Of a stretch of DNA of 64,000 nt, positions 47,076 through 56,502 are shown in pieces. The notes beneath the pieces were generated by a model, which saw nothing but the letters and a program-made list of their open reading frames with translations, was not told the origin of the DNA and did no database searches. The stretch lies in contig NC_089179.1 of NCBI RefSeq assembly GCF_947507565.1, forward strand, positions 496,001 through 560,000, given 5' to 3'. The DNA comes from Oscarella lobularis (Eukaryota; Porifera; Homoscleromorpha; Homosclerophorida; Oscarellidae). The translations under genes and the position numbers were made by a program. The first letter of the stretch is position 1. Every line of letters starts with the position of its first letter.

Positions 47076-50000
47076 TTATGGCGAGGTTTCCCTATAGGAA
47101 AATCTCAGCCCAAGTTTATTACATAACAATGACGCTATACCTTGTACGAGAGTCGGTCGTATGTACGGTGCCGTCTCCTCGTTGAAAGCTCTCGCCTGCT
47201 TTCTTGATTTTTCTCTTCCCGCGTCCCTTTTCTTTTTGTCTCTCCAAGCTCGTTGTATTACTTTCGCCGCTCTTCTTCTCCCGATCATTAGCCCTCTAAT
47301 TCTAATCACCCTACTCGATCGTCTGTCGTTTCGTCCTTTAGTGCAGGCCCGCCACCACCGTTGAATAATGCAAGCCGCTCGCTGACAAGCCTTGACCCTA
47401 TTGACTCTATCGTTTATAGCGCGATGGGCTCTTTCTTTGCTCTCTCGAATAATTCCGTTCCAGTAGGCGACATCTTTCTCTATAGCTTTGTTCTTTCTTC
47501 TCGTTTCCTCTTCCTCGAGAAATTCCCGCCACTTTTTCTGTCTTTCTGCCTCGATTTCGCGTATCCTCAGCCCCATTTCCATGCGAAGCCGCTCCTGATT
47601 CGAAACCGCTTTTTCTTTGTCACTATCTTCTCCCCCTTTTCTGTCCACTATTGGCTTCGCTTTTACCCTTGCCCTGTCAATAAGTAGACGCTCGTGAAAT
47701 TCACTTATTAGAACAGTCACTTCTGTTTTCCGTCTCAAACGCAGCAACTCTCTTTTTCTTTCCTTTCTCAATACAAAATTCCTATTATTAGGCAATATAC
47801 TCCCATACAATGCTAGATGCAGTCATCGCTTTCCCACCTGTAGTTTCTCTGTACAACTCGCGCCGCTTTGTCTCTTCGAACTACTTCCCTGTATCTCTTC
47901 CTTCCCCGGTATCCCCTATAGTACGACTGAATTTTTAGAGCTGCTCTCGCTAATTTTGCTTCGCCTTTTAATTCTCGTCGAGCCCTGGCAAGTAACAGTA
48001 CTGAGAACAACAAGCAATGCGTTAATTTGACGATAAAATACGTACTTCCATCCTCTGTATGCGGCTTGAATAGCCGTCGCAGCGAACGATTGAATATCAG
48101 TAAATTTCATCGCTCCTGCATTGATTAATGTATCGACCAGTTGCAACTGACCGAATTTGTAACAGAAATCAAGCGGAGTTTCTCTAAAAAATGACATAAA
48201 GAGTAGGATAGAAAAAGTGTCTTCGTCACTGGTATACCCGTCCTCATTCCAAACGCTGGGATTTGGCGCCCCGCTAAGAAGAGCGGTTACCAGACTAGCA
48301 TCTGAGCCATTTTTGACAGCAATATGCAAAGAAGACAAGCCATCTACACCCTAGAGATAAAAGAACCCAAAAGTTAAAAAAGTACGCGTAAGATGGAGAA
48401 GAGCTTACAAGCAACGCGGGGTCAGCTCCGTATCTCACCAAACACGTTACGATGTCAGTTAAGTTCTCGGTCGTTGCATACTAGGACGATAAAACAATAG
48501 GCTTCTGAAAGTATTAAAAGTCTCTTCAGTACGTGGAGCGGTGAAGAATTGATACTGTCAACTCCGTCCACGTTGACGTTGGTCTGGAGTATCAATTCAA
48601 CTGCGGCGACGGAGCGACTGTGGACAGCGTAGTGAAGAACCGACTGTCCATTCGCATCGCACGCGAACACGTCGGCACCGTAGGATAACAACTAAAAATA
48701 TTTGCGTTACTCTCGGCCCAAACGAGTATTTATTTTTTTTCCAACTTCTTGTATGCAATTGATGTGCGATTGGGATGCGGCGAGGTGAAGGCTCGAGCAT
48801 CCGTACGCGTCGAGTGCGTCGATGTGAGAGCCGTTTTCCAGAAGCGCTTTCACGCACAAAGCGTGACCGTTAAGCGAGGCGACGTGAAGAGCTGAGAGGA
48901 TCACAATTCAAATTTTTTTTATTTTTTTTCTATATGACGCGCGAGACTCGAACCCGTTCTTCCCTCCTCTTCTTCTTGATCAATAGCACTAACAAAAATC
49001 GAATTTTGAAGAAGACTCTAAAAGGGAAAGAAGAGCTCTGGTTAGCATTTACGTATTCATTGTATTTCTTACCTTAATTGCGTTGTGATTCCCCAGCGCC
49101 GCTGCCCAAGTCAAAGGCCTATGCCCTTCTGAATCAGGAAGATTGCTTGCCACAGGTGATGACACTAGTAGGTGAATGCAGTCGAGATGATTTTCTTGCA
49201 CAGCATAGTGCAGGCAAGTCAAACTGAATAGGATCTATAGGAGGTCCTCCTATTTTCTCTATATTTTCTCCGTACCCGTTTATGTCGGTAGCGTAGTCGT
49301 GCGCATCGTGCGCGAGAAGAATGCGAAGGCAATTTGCGTTGCCATAGAGGCAGGCGTAGTGAGCAGGCGTGCAGCTCCACTGATCGCGACTCTCGATATC
49401 GCAACTTTGCGCGCGTGACGTCAATTCACTGGCTAAACCTTGGATTTTTTGCTTACCCGTCAAATGACACGAGAGCTGCAACGATGTGCGCTTGGCCATG
49501 TCCTGAAGCCCAGTGCAATAGCGTAGCACCCGATCCATCCTTGACGTTTAGTATAGCAGGATGACCGCTGCAAATTGTATTGAGACAGTCGACGTTTGTA
49601 TTTCCAAGGCAATAGTGCAGGGCCGTTTGACCGGTCATGTCGACGCAGTCGCAGCGTGCTCCAGCTAAATAAGAGGGAAGATTGTATTGTTTTTGATATT
49701 TTTTCACGTACCTTTCATTAGAAGTGCGACGTTTCTTTCGCGGTTAAATTGAGCTGCTACGTGAAGCGGAATCACTTGCTCTTGATCCGTCCAATCAAGG
49801 CCCAAGTGATGCCCACTAAGCAATGAATCAATATATAAATACATTGAGCTAATAAACGTTTTACGTTGCGTATTGAATGAGTAGCGAAAGGCATTTGGGA
49901 TTATTTATCATGGCAGCCCAGTGTAAAGCAGTCCTTCCAAAGGCATCCCTAAAATTCCCAGATGGGCTAGAACGGGAGTTCTCAATTGGAAGGACCAACC

Positions 50001-50670
50001 TTGCTGTGACATTGGCAGCCTTATCGAGCAGATACTGCAACGCTCTGGATCGCCCATAGAAGGCAGCGTAGTGAAGTGCAGAACGACCATTCACATCAAT
50101 CTAATTTACATGCAAAAAATCCAATGACTACGTCAATAAATTATCTAATTAAAGTTTCTCCCAGACTTGCTCTCGAAGAGCTCCAAATTCCAGCAAGACT
50201 TCCATGCAGGCAAGGGACTCTGACAGGACGGCGTACATCAAGGGAGATCGACCATAGGCATCCAACTGGTCAAGCCCCGTGTACATAATATGATGATGTC
50301 GTTGGCCTTCGATCTGCAGTGGACCGCGAGTTATTACATATGTTCCCTCCCTTCCGGCTTGCATGCCTTCATTATGTTCATGATTGCGACGTCGTCCCCG
50401 TATGCTGCCGCCTTGTGCAAACCTTCCAGTTTGCCTTTGTCTACGATCGACCTCTAATCGAGCATTTTGCAATCTTGTGACACTGGTGATACCTGGTTCT
50501 AAAAATTCGTCCATGTTATACGCCTTTTCGAGTGACAGGCTCGTTCGGCTGTCCATTCGGCGCCGTTTTCCCAAACCGGGGCCCGGCACGGGCCACGTTT
50601 CTGCGGCTCGATATACAAACCGGTCCGATCTCAACGGCGTCAATCTTGACTGATTTCCGTCGCGATTCAT
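47076..50670 (-). CDS. INVS: Inversin-like ankyrin-repeat/IQ protein
   Basis: The start is at 50670 (MNRDGNQSRLTPLRSDRF). After about 110 residues comes a long run of ankyrin repeats in small exons (DAYGRSPLMYAVLSESLACM; NGRSALHYAAFYGRSRALQY; FGRTALHWAAMINNPKCLSL; TGQTALHYCLGNTNVDCLNT; SGATLLHWASGHGQAHIVAA; ALHVASLNGHALCVKALLEN). These end in ETPLDFCYKFGQLQLVDTLI and DIQSFAATAIQAAYRGWK, which parallels the end of the inversin ankyrin array and its first IQ motif. Further IQ motifs (AALKIQSYYRGYRGRKRYRE; AACIIQRWWRA; AAKVIQRAWRDKKKRD) and a Lys/Glu/Arg-rich coiled coil follow. Inversin marks the proximal cilium and modulates Wnt signalling. The N-terminal extension is unlike human inversin, so another ankyrin-IQ family member is possible. 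Confidence 0.72.
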
Positions 50671-51071
50671 CGTAGAAAAACAAGCGAATGCGCGAAGTCA
50701 CTATAGCAACACAGCAGCGAGAGCGCACGCTACTAAAAAGAAAGTTTTGCAGCCCTGGTTTTGCAGAACGCACACTCATCTCGGCGCGGTCGTCCAGCGA
50801 CTCGGCGGGCACAGCTCAGTTCGAGAATAGATATAGTCCAAGTCGGCGTAGGCTTAGCTTCGGCAGCTTCTTTTTCGACGTCGTACGTGGGCGGTGTCTC
50901 GGCGTTTCTTGCGGTATCAATTCCGTTTCTCTACTGCGAAGCGGAACGTGGGCACGTTTTCCCTTTCCGCGATCAAACTAAACCAGGTAATGTATGCGCT
51001 CACGTGTTATAGAGCTACTCATGACTCATATGAACGTGGGGGGAAAATGCGGAAGCCTTGGTTTGAAAAGG
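50671..51071. promoter_or_regulatory. Divergent spacer INVS-like / clusterin-like
   Basis: About 400 bp holding the INVS-like promoter. Several CG-rich words are present but no confident coding exon. Confidence 0.35.
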
Positions 51072-51079
51072 TATATAAG
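51072..51079 (+). promoter_or_regulatory. TATA box of the clusterin-like gene
   Basis: TATATAAG lies 39 bp before the start codon at 51118, so initiation about 30 bp downstream would give a very short leader. It is the clearest TATA box in the window and suggests strong or regulated transcription. Confidence 0.6.
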
Positions 51080-51117
51080 GAGCTGGTTCCAGCAGATCAG
51101 CTAGTTGTCATTTCATC

Positions 51118-52858
51118 ATGAAGTTGCTCAGCAAATTTCTCTTGCTTTCAAGCTTGACTATCTTATTTCTCACCAATCCAGTTGTTTCGTTCTCCGCCGG
51201 CTTCAAGTTTTCATTCACCGAGGACCAAAAGACAAGTAATGATCCTTGCAGTTTGGCTTGCTAGTATTTATAACACCTTCTTTGTTCGAGTAGACGTCAC
51301 TCAAAAAGGATTGAATGCAGTTATTTTCCCAAAATACCAAACAGAAGCTACCGCCATAGAGCAGTGGAAATCTCAGCAAGAGGACGCCCTACAAATTCAG
51401 CTGGAGGCAGTCAAAGCGTTGAACGCCACTTATCAACAGTCTGTTGCTAATCTATTGACAGCTATTGAAGCGCTTGAAGCACAAAAACCGGAATGTTTAG
51501 AACGTCTCGAGCAATACAACGACGAATTTTGCGTGCCTTGCGTTGAAAAGAAATGCAAAGCGCGGGCTAAAGATTGCAGAACTGATTTGGAAAAACTGAT
51601 CTTATTAACGAAAAAAATTTATGATGTCACTATTGGCAAAGTCTTTAATGAAGTAACCGATTTCTTTAAAGAAGATGTCGCCAAATTTGGCGAGGACGTA
51701 CTCTCCGGTCTTAAAGACATAGGCGGCGAAATAGAGGACTTCGGTAAAGACGTTAGCAAGTTTGGACAAAACAGTCTTCGCGGGTTAGGAAAAGTTGGCA
51801 AAGATATCGGCAAAGGGCTAGAAGACATTAGTAAAAATATTGGTAAAGGAATTGAAAAAGGAGCCAGCAGCGTTGGCAAAGGGATCGAAAAAGGAGTCAG
51901 CAGCGTTGGCAAAGGGTTTGAAGAAGGAGTCAGCAGCGTTGGCAAAGAGATTGGAAAAGGAGTGAAAAACATTGGCGAGGGTATAGGCAAAGTTACCAGC
52001 GGCATAAAAAAAGAAGTAGGAAAAGTTACTGGCGGCATAAAAAAAGAAGTAGGAAAAGTTACCAGCGGCATAAGTAAAGGAATAGGAAAAGTTACCAGCG
52101 GCATAAGTAAAGGAATAGGAAAAGTTACCAGCGGCATAAGCAAAGGACTCAGTGGCATAAGCAGAGGAATAAGCAGATCATTTGGCGGAATTGGCAAGCG
52201 GAGCGTGGCGGTAGTAAGGTCTGCCGAGCACCGCCAATATTTCCTTTCTCGCCGACGACGAGCTGAAGCGAACTGCGATGAACTGAGAGATGACCCTGAG
52301 GAGGCGTGCCTTGCTTATCTCGAAGACTGCCCCTGCAATCCTGAGTCGCAAATAAGTACACGTAAGTTGATATAGTATAGAACCGTGAGTAGACCGTTCA
52401 CACTTGTTTTCACAGTATGCCCAAATTATCAAGCTGCTTTGGATGCTGTTTTTGCTGCCGAAAAGGCGTTAAATGAAAGTGTGGACGCGTACGTTGCAGC
52501 TGCGGAAGCCTTTGATGCATCATTGCAAAGCTACAAAGAAGAATACGTTCGTCGACTGCGCAACTTCTGCTGGGGATTAGACCTTTATCAGCATTACACA
52601 AGTGACTTGACCCAAAATACATCGTGGTGGAATATCAGTGAGTTGAGTCTTACGTTGGTTCCTGTCGACGGCGCACTTAGAGCTACGGTGGAGAGCCGCA
52701 TGACAATAGGTTCTCCTGATAATCGCTTCAGTGGACCTTTGGTCATAACCCCGGCAGAAAATCCAACCGAACCAACTGGTAACGAAGATCTGTCTCTAAA
52801 GACAGTGGAATGGTTTCAAAATCAGCTCGTTGCCAAGAACAGGTGTGATTTTGACTAA
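51118..52858 (+). CDS. Clusterin-like secreted protein with 11-residue repeats
   Basis: Three exons (51118-51235, 51294-52361, 52416-52858) give 542 residues. In order: a signal peptide (about 1-26); a coiled coil (about 55-105); five cysteines C107, C119, C122, C127, C134; amphipathic helices, including eleven 11-residue repeats (221-341); basic cleavage sites GKR, VVR348-S349 and RRRR362-A; five more cysteines C367, C378, C385, C387, C397; a second coiled coil; and a Trp/beta-rich end (WWNISELSLTLVPVDGALRA). Vertebrate clusterin has the same order: C102-113-116-121-129, disordered amphipathic helices, cleavage at RIVR-S, C285-295-302-305-313, coiled coil and beta domain. In clusterin the two clusters pair antiparallel into five disulfides. 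I infer a secreted holdase or lipid-binding chaperone. Overall sequence identity is low, so homology needs structural proof. Confidence 0.62.
51836..52198 (+). repeat. Eleven tandem 33-bp units encoding 11-residue amphipathic repeats
   Basis: Exactly 363 bp. Units read, for example, NIGKGIEKGAS, SVGKGIEKGVS, NIGEGIGKVTS, GIKKEVGKVTG, GISKGIGKVTS, with consensus G/S-I/V-x-K-G/E-I/V-G/E-K-V/G-T/V-S. The units near 52050-52140 are almost identical at the DNA level, so the array has expanded recently. The 11-residue period is that of lipid-binding helices in synucleins, apolipoproteins and perilipins. Confidence 0.85.
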
Positions 52859-52925
52859 ACTTATACTTATAAGAGACAGAAGATAATCTTCAATCCTATG
52901 CATGATGACATCAATGCACATTACA

Positions 52926-52949
52926 TTTCTTTCTTTCTTTCTTTCTTTT
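52926..52949. repeat. (TTTC)6 microsatellite
   Basis: Six tandem TTTC units in the 3' flank of the clusterin-like gene, between its stop and the tRNA. Confidence 0.9.
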
Positions 52950-53046
52950 ACCTACATATTGTCAGTACAAAATGTAGGGTAATAAATTTGTTACGAGTTC
53001 ATCTTACTAGTATAATTAGTTTGTTTTGCAAGGAAATCGCATGGTT

Positions 53047-53120
53047 GGGGGTGTAGCTCAGCCGGTATGAGCGTCCGCTTTGCATGCGGAAGGTCCTGGG
53101 TTCAAATCCCAGCTCCTCCA
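53047..53120 (+). tRNA. tRNA-Ala (anticodon UGC)
   Basis: A full cloverleaf of 74 bases including the discriminator A: acceptor GGGGGTG/CTCCTCC, D arm GCTC...GAGC, anticodon arm TCCGC-TTTGCAT-GCGGA and T arm CTGGG-TTCAAAT-CCCAG. The loop gives anticodon TGC. The acceptor pair G3-U70 is the classic identity element for alanyl-tRNA synthetase. There is one T-T mismatch at acceptor position 6-67. No intron; CCA is not complete in the gene, as expected in eukaryotes. Confidence 0.95.
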
Positions 53121-53122
53121 AA

Positions 53123-53127
53123 TTTTT
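53123..53127 (+). terminator. RNA polymerase III terminator of tRNA-Ala
   Basis: A T5 run starts three bases after the tRNA 3' end, with a second T5 run at about 53130, the usual pol III stop signal. Confidence 0.75.
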
Positions 53128-53308
53128 AATTTTTAATTAGACTTAATTTGCCAGTACTTTTCACTACAGATCATTTCGACGTCTTGCATCTCAATTTTTT
53201 CCGAAGCAACAGCTGCAGCTATTTTCGGCAATGATGCACTCACGTTCCCGTATTAGCGTTTAAAATGCGCTGTGGCGTGTGTGCCCTCGCCAGTTCGAAC
53301 GGCAGACG

Positions 53309-56270
53309 ATGAGCGAGGTGGTCAGGTTGAACGTTGGCGGTCAAAAGTAAGAACATTTTCTTTTGCGTTACGCCCCAAACTCAAGGTGCGACGTCTCCTT
53401 AGAATTTCGACGTCCAAACAAACACTGACTGCCATTCCCGACTCGTTTTTTACGACGTTACTTAGCGGTCGCATCCCTGTGATCAAAGACGAAGACGGAT
53501 CAGTAAGAAAAACGACTCGACGACGAAAATCGTCCTCCAGTCGCCGTTTAGATCTTCATCGATCGCGATCCAAAGCTGTTCGCCGTCATTCTCAATTTCC
53601 TTCGAACAAAGGAACTCAATGTCAAGTAGGTCGTCATCGCGACGAGACAGAACGATGCCGCGATCGCTCGTTTCGTACCCAGAGAGGTGGATTTGAAGCA
53701 GCTTCGACACGAAGCTGAATATTACGGCATTCAGCCTCTCGGTAAAACAAAAGAAAAGAGGGACCGGTTAAAATGGGGCGATTTAGTTTCTTCTCATATA
53801 GTTCATCGTCTCATGTTGTGTACGGAGCAGGATAAATCGTCGTGCGGCGACATTCTTTTTCACGGCTATCTCCACCCGCCTCCTGGTACATCCGCAGTTT
53901 TCAATTTTTAAAAATCGATTTTTTTTGTTTTTTTGTGCAGATCCTGCATTACTGTGCGAGAACGGGGAATTGCCTATGCCCTATGGCCGACAGGTACTTC
54001 ACATCAAAGGCCATTACAACTGGCTGGCCATTTCGTATGCCCGATGCATCTGTTGCTACTAGTAAAGCGACGACTTCTCTCTTCCGCCTACATTTTACTC
54101 GTTGTGTCTTTTTTTCTTCTAAAAAATAGCGTGAAGGAGTTTGTCGGATGGAATTTGGCATTCATCAGCCCCCTCTTGCCGGCGGTGCCCGATCACATGG
54201 CACTCAACGCAAAAGTCGTCGGAACGAATAGAGTTGATCAGATGGTTGCCATAGCAACAGGTGTTTATAAAAATATTTATTTTTGTCGCTCGTCATTTGT
54301 AAGCGATCGCTTAGGAAGTAAAATCAGATTGTGGAGTTGCAGTCTGGGTTCTCATTCGGAGATAGGTACTACCCGCGCGGTCCATCTTTCTAAATTCTCT
54401 ATACTATTTATTAAAGCCTCGAAGGACATGAGCATTCGCGTCGATGCGCTCTTCTTTATTGGAAGCCAATTGGTCGCCATAAGCAAATCCGGGAAGGTCG
54501 TTGTCTGGCATGCAATGACACACCAGTGGCAGGTTAGGATGGAAGGAAGAAATGAAAAAAAAGTCGATATAAGCGTTTATGCTAGCAACAAAGCGTCAAG
54601 CCAATAACAAGTTACGATACGGGAGGTTCTTTTCTTATACTCGGATGTGTGACGGGCTCCATATCTTATATAGGTGCACAGCATCGTAGCTACTGTAACT
54701 CATCTCAATTTTGTTTTGTTCTACCTATATAGATATGGAGAAATTCCCTTTGCGAATGAAAGACAACGAGCTTCTGGTGAACGACCTCTACGAAGATCCC
54801 GATCACGAACCAGTTACATCCCTGAGCGTTTACCTCACCCCAAATTACTGTAACCATCATCCAAAGAGAATAGTCAAGATAATAGATATGATTTTTTCAG
54901 GTTCAAGTGGAAATTGGATTGAAATTGCGTACGGCACGCGAGCGGGTGTCGTCCGTATTATCGTTCAGCACCCGGAAACGGTTCGTCAGGGCACTCAGCT
55001 CTTCCAAACGTTTACCGTGCATCGAAGTCCCATCCAAAAAGTCATGCTCAGCGAAAAACACTTGGTATCAGGTAAGCATCGTCTTTGTCGTCGTCGTCGT
55101 CGTCGCCGAGTTTTGACGTCACGCGATTAGTTTGTTCTGAATTGAGTCACGTTCGCACGTGGAGTATTTCCCGTTTTCGCGGACGCATTTCGACTCAACC
55201 GGGATCGACTCCACTCTCCTCATTCAAAGTCATATCACTTGAGGGGAACGATCTTGGTGCAGGGGCGGGATCGTCTGCGACGGCAGCAGCGACGGCGGCG
55301 GCGATGTACAATTGTTCCATTGGCCCGTTTGGACATCGCGACGAAAATCAGGTTTTTGTCCAACGAGTCGTTCCCGAGTCCAAGAAGATCTTCGTGCGTT
55401 TGGCGTCAAATGGAAGCAGGTAGGTCGAAAGGGCAGTTCGAAAGGAAAGACGTTGATTGTATGTTAAGGGTTTGCGTTATTGAATCTATTGACGGAAGCA
55501 ATATCACGGCCTATTGCGTACACGAGTGCGATTCGGCGAGTCGAATGGGATCTCGTTCGCGTCAGTACGTCATCACCGGTCATTCCAACGGAAGCATACA
55601 GGTACCCTCCCCCCAAAAACGAATTTCCATAACGATTAGAGTCGTTTCTCTCCAGTTGTGGGATTTGGCTACCGCTTTGGAATTGCATCGAAATCGCGCC
55701 GACGAAGCACACGTAGGCGGGCCGACGTCGGAAGAATTGCTCGGGCTCATGCAGGATTGCGATTTGAGCATGTCGCGCGTCTCCAGTACCGTTCCGTCGC
55801 GCGCCAATTCGGAACGGTCTCTCGTTGGTCTTATGCCACTGCAGCAGTCGTCTTCATTCAGCTTGTCTGCCTACGTTGGCGGCGGCGGCGGCAGTCAAGC
55901 GAATCTAAGGCAGAGTCCTTCTGATGTCGTTTTCAATCATGTGCCGCCGCCTGTGTCGCCCCTTGGCTTGAGATTGACGAGCTCGTCTCCTCCTCCAACT
56001 GTTCAATGCCCGGCACCAAAGGAGGAGAGTGGTGGAGATGATGATGATGATTGCAGTGGCGAGCAAGTCAATGTAAATGAAAGTGAGGAGGAGAAGGAGG
56101 TCGTCGTGAGCTATTGTTCTGCTCTGCAAGAAGATGAAAGTAGCGTTACCATAACATTTTTCAAGCCAGAAAAGAGGGATAGTGAAAGCGACGAAGAAGG
56201 GGAGAAGGTGGGCGGCGGGAATACGGACGAGGAAGACATTCTAAATATCAATGCCGAATCACTCTGCTAA
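53309..56270 (+). CDS. KCTD3/SHKBP1-like BTB-WD40 protein
   Basis: Exon 1 starts [12 protein letters not shown]; the next reads [20 protein letters not shown] and [11 protein letters not shown], the T1/BTB fold of the KCTD family, then [14 protein letters not shown] beta-propeller region follows with [90 protein letters not shown] and [13 protein letters not shown]. These match human KCTD3 and SHKBP1 almost residue for residue, so this is probably the single ancestor-like gene of the pair. The last exon is Ser/Pro/Glu-rich, with Gly-rich and acidic tracts, and ends at 56270. The vertebrate proteins bind HCN3 (KCTD3) or the adaptor CIN85 (SHKBP1). Introns are 50-120 bp. Confidence 0.9.
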
Positions 56271-56502
56271 TTTCTATTTCTCAATACATGCATGATTAAT
56301 CAATTAATTACTCCAACTTCGTGACGTAGGGTCATTGTATTTTTTCGAAGTGTGGAGTACATGTAGCCTATGACTCTCTCCTTTCGTTCTCATTAAAATT
56401 CACGTTTTTAAAATAGTAGGTGACGAATGTTGACAAATTTCTGATCCGGGAAGTGGAGACGAGCGCACGTTTCTGCAAGATCTCTCTGGTGGTGAGACAA
56501 CG

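Noticed and set aside
51619-52197. Long Pro/Leu-rich frame on the minus strand
   Set aside because: It is the complement of the 33-bp repeat array, with no start context or homology.
51182-52375. Clusterin-like gene as a single 397-codon frame starting at 51182
   Set aside because: It reads through two introns; the spliced model gains a signal peptide and the last conserved cysteine.
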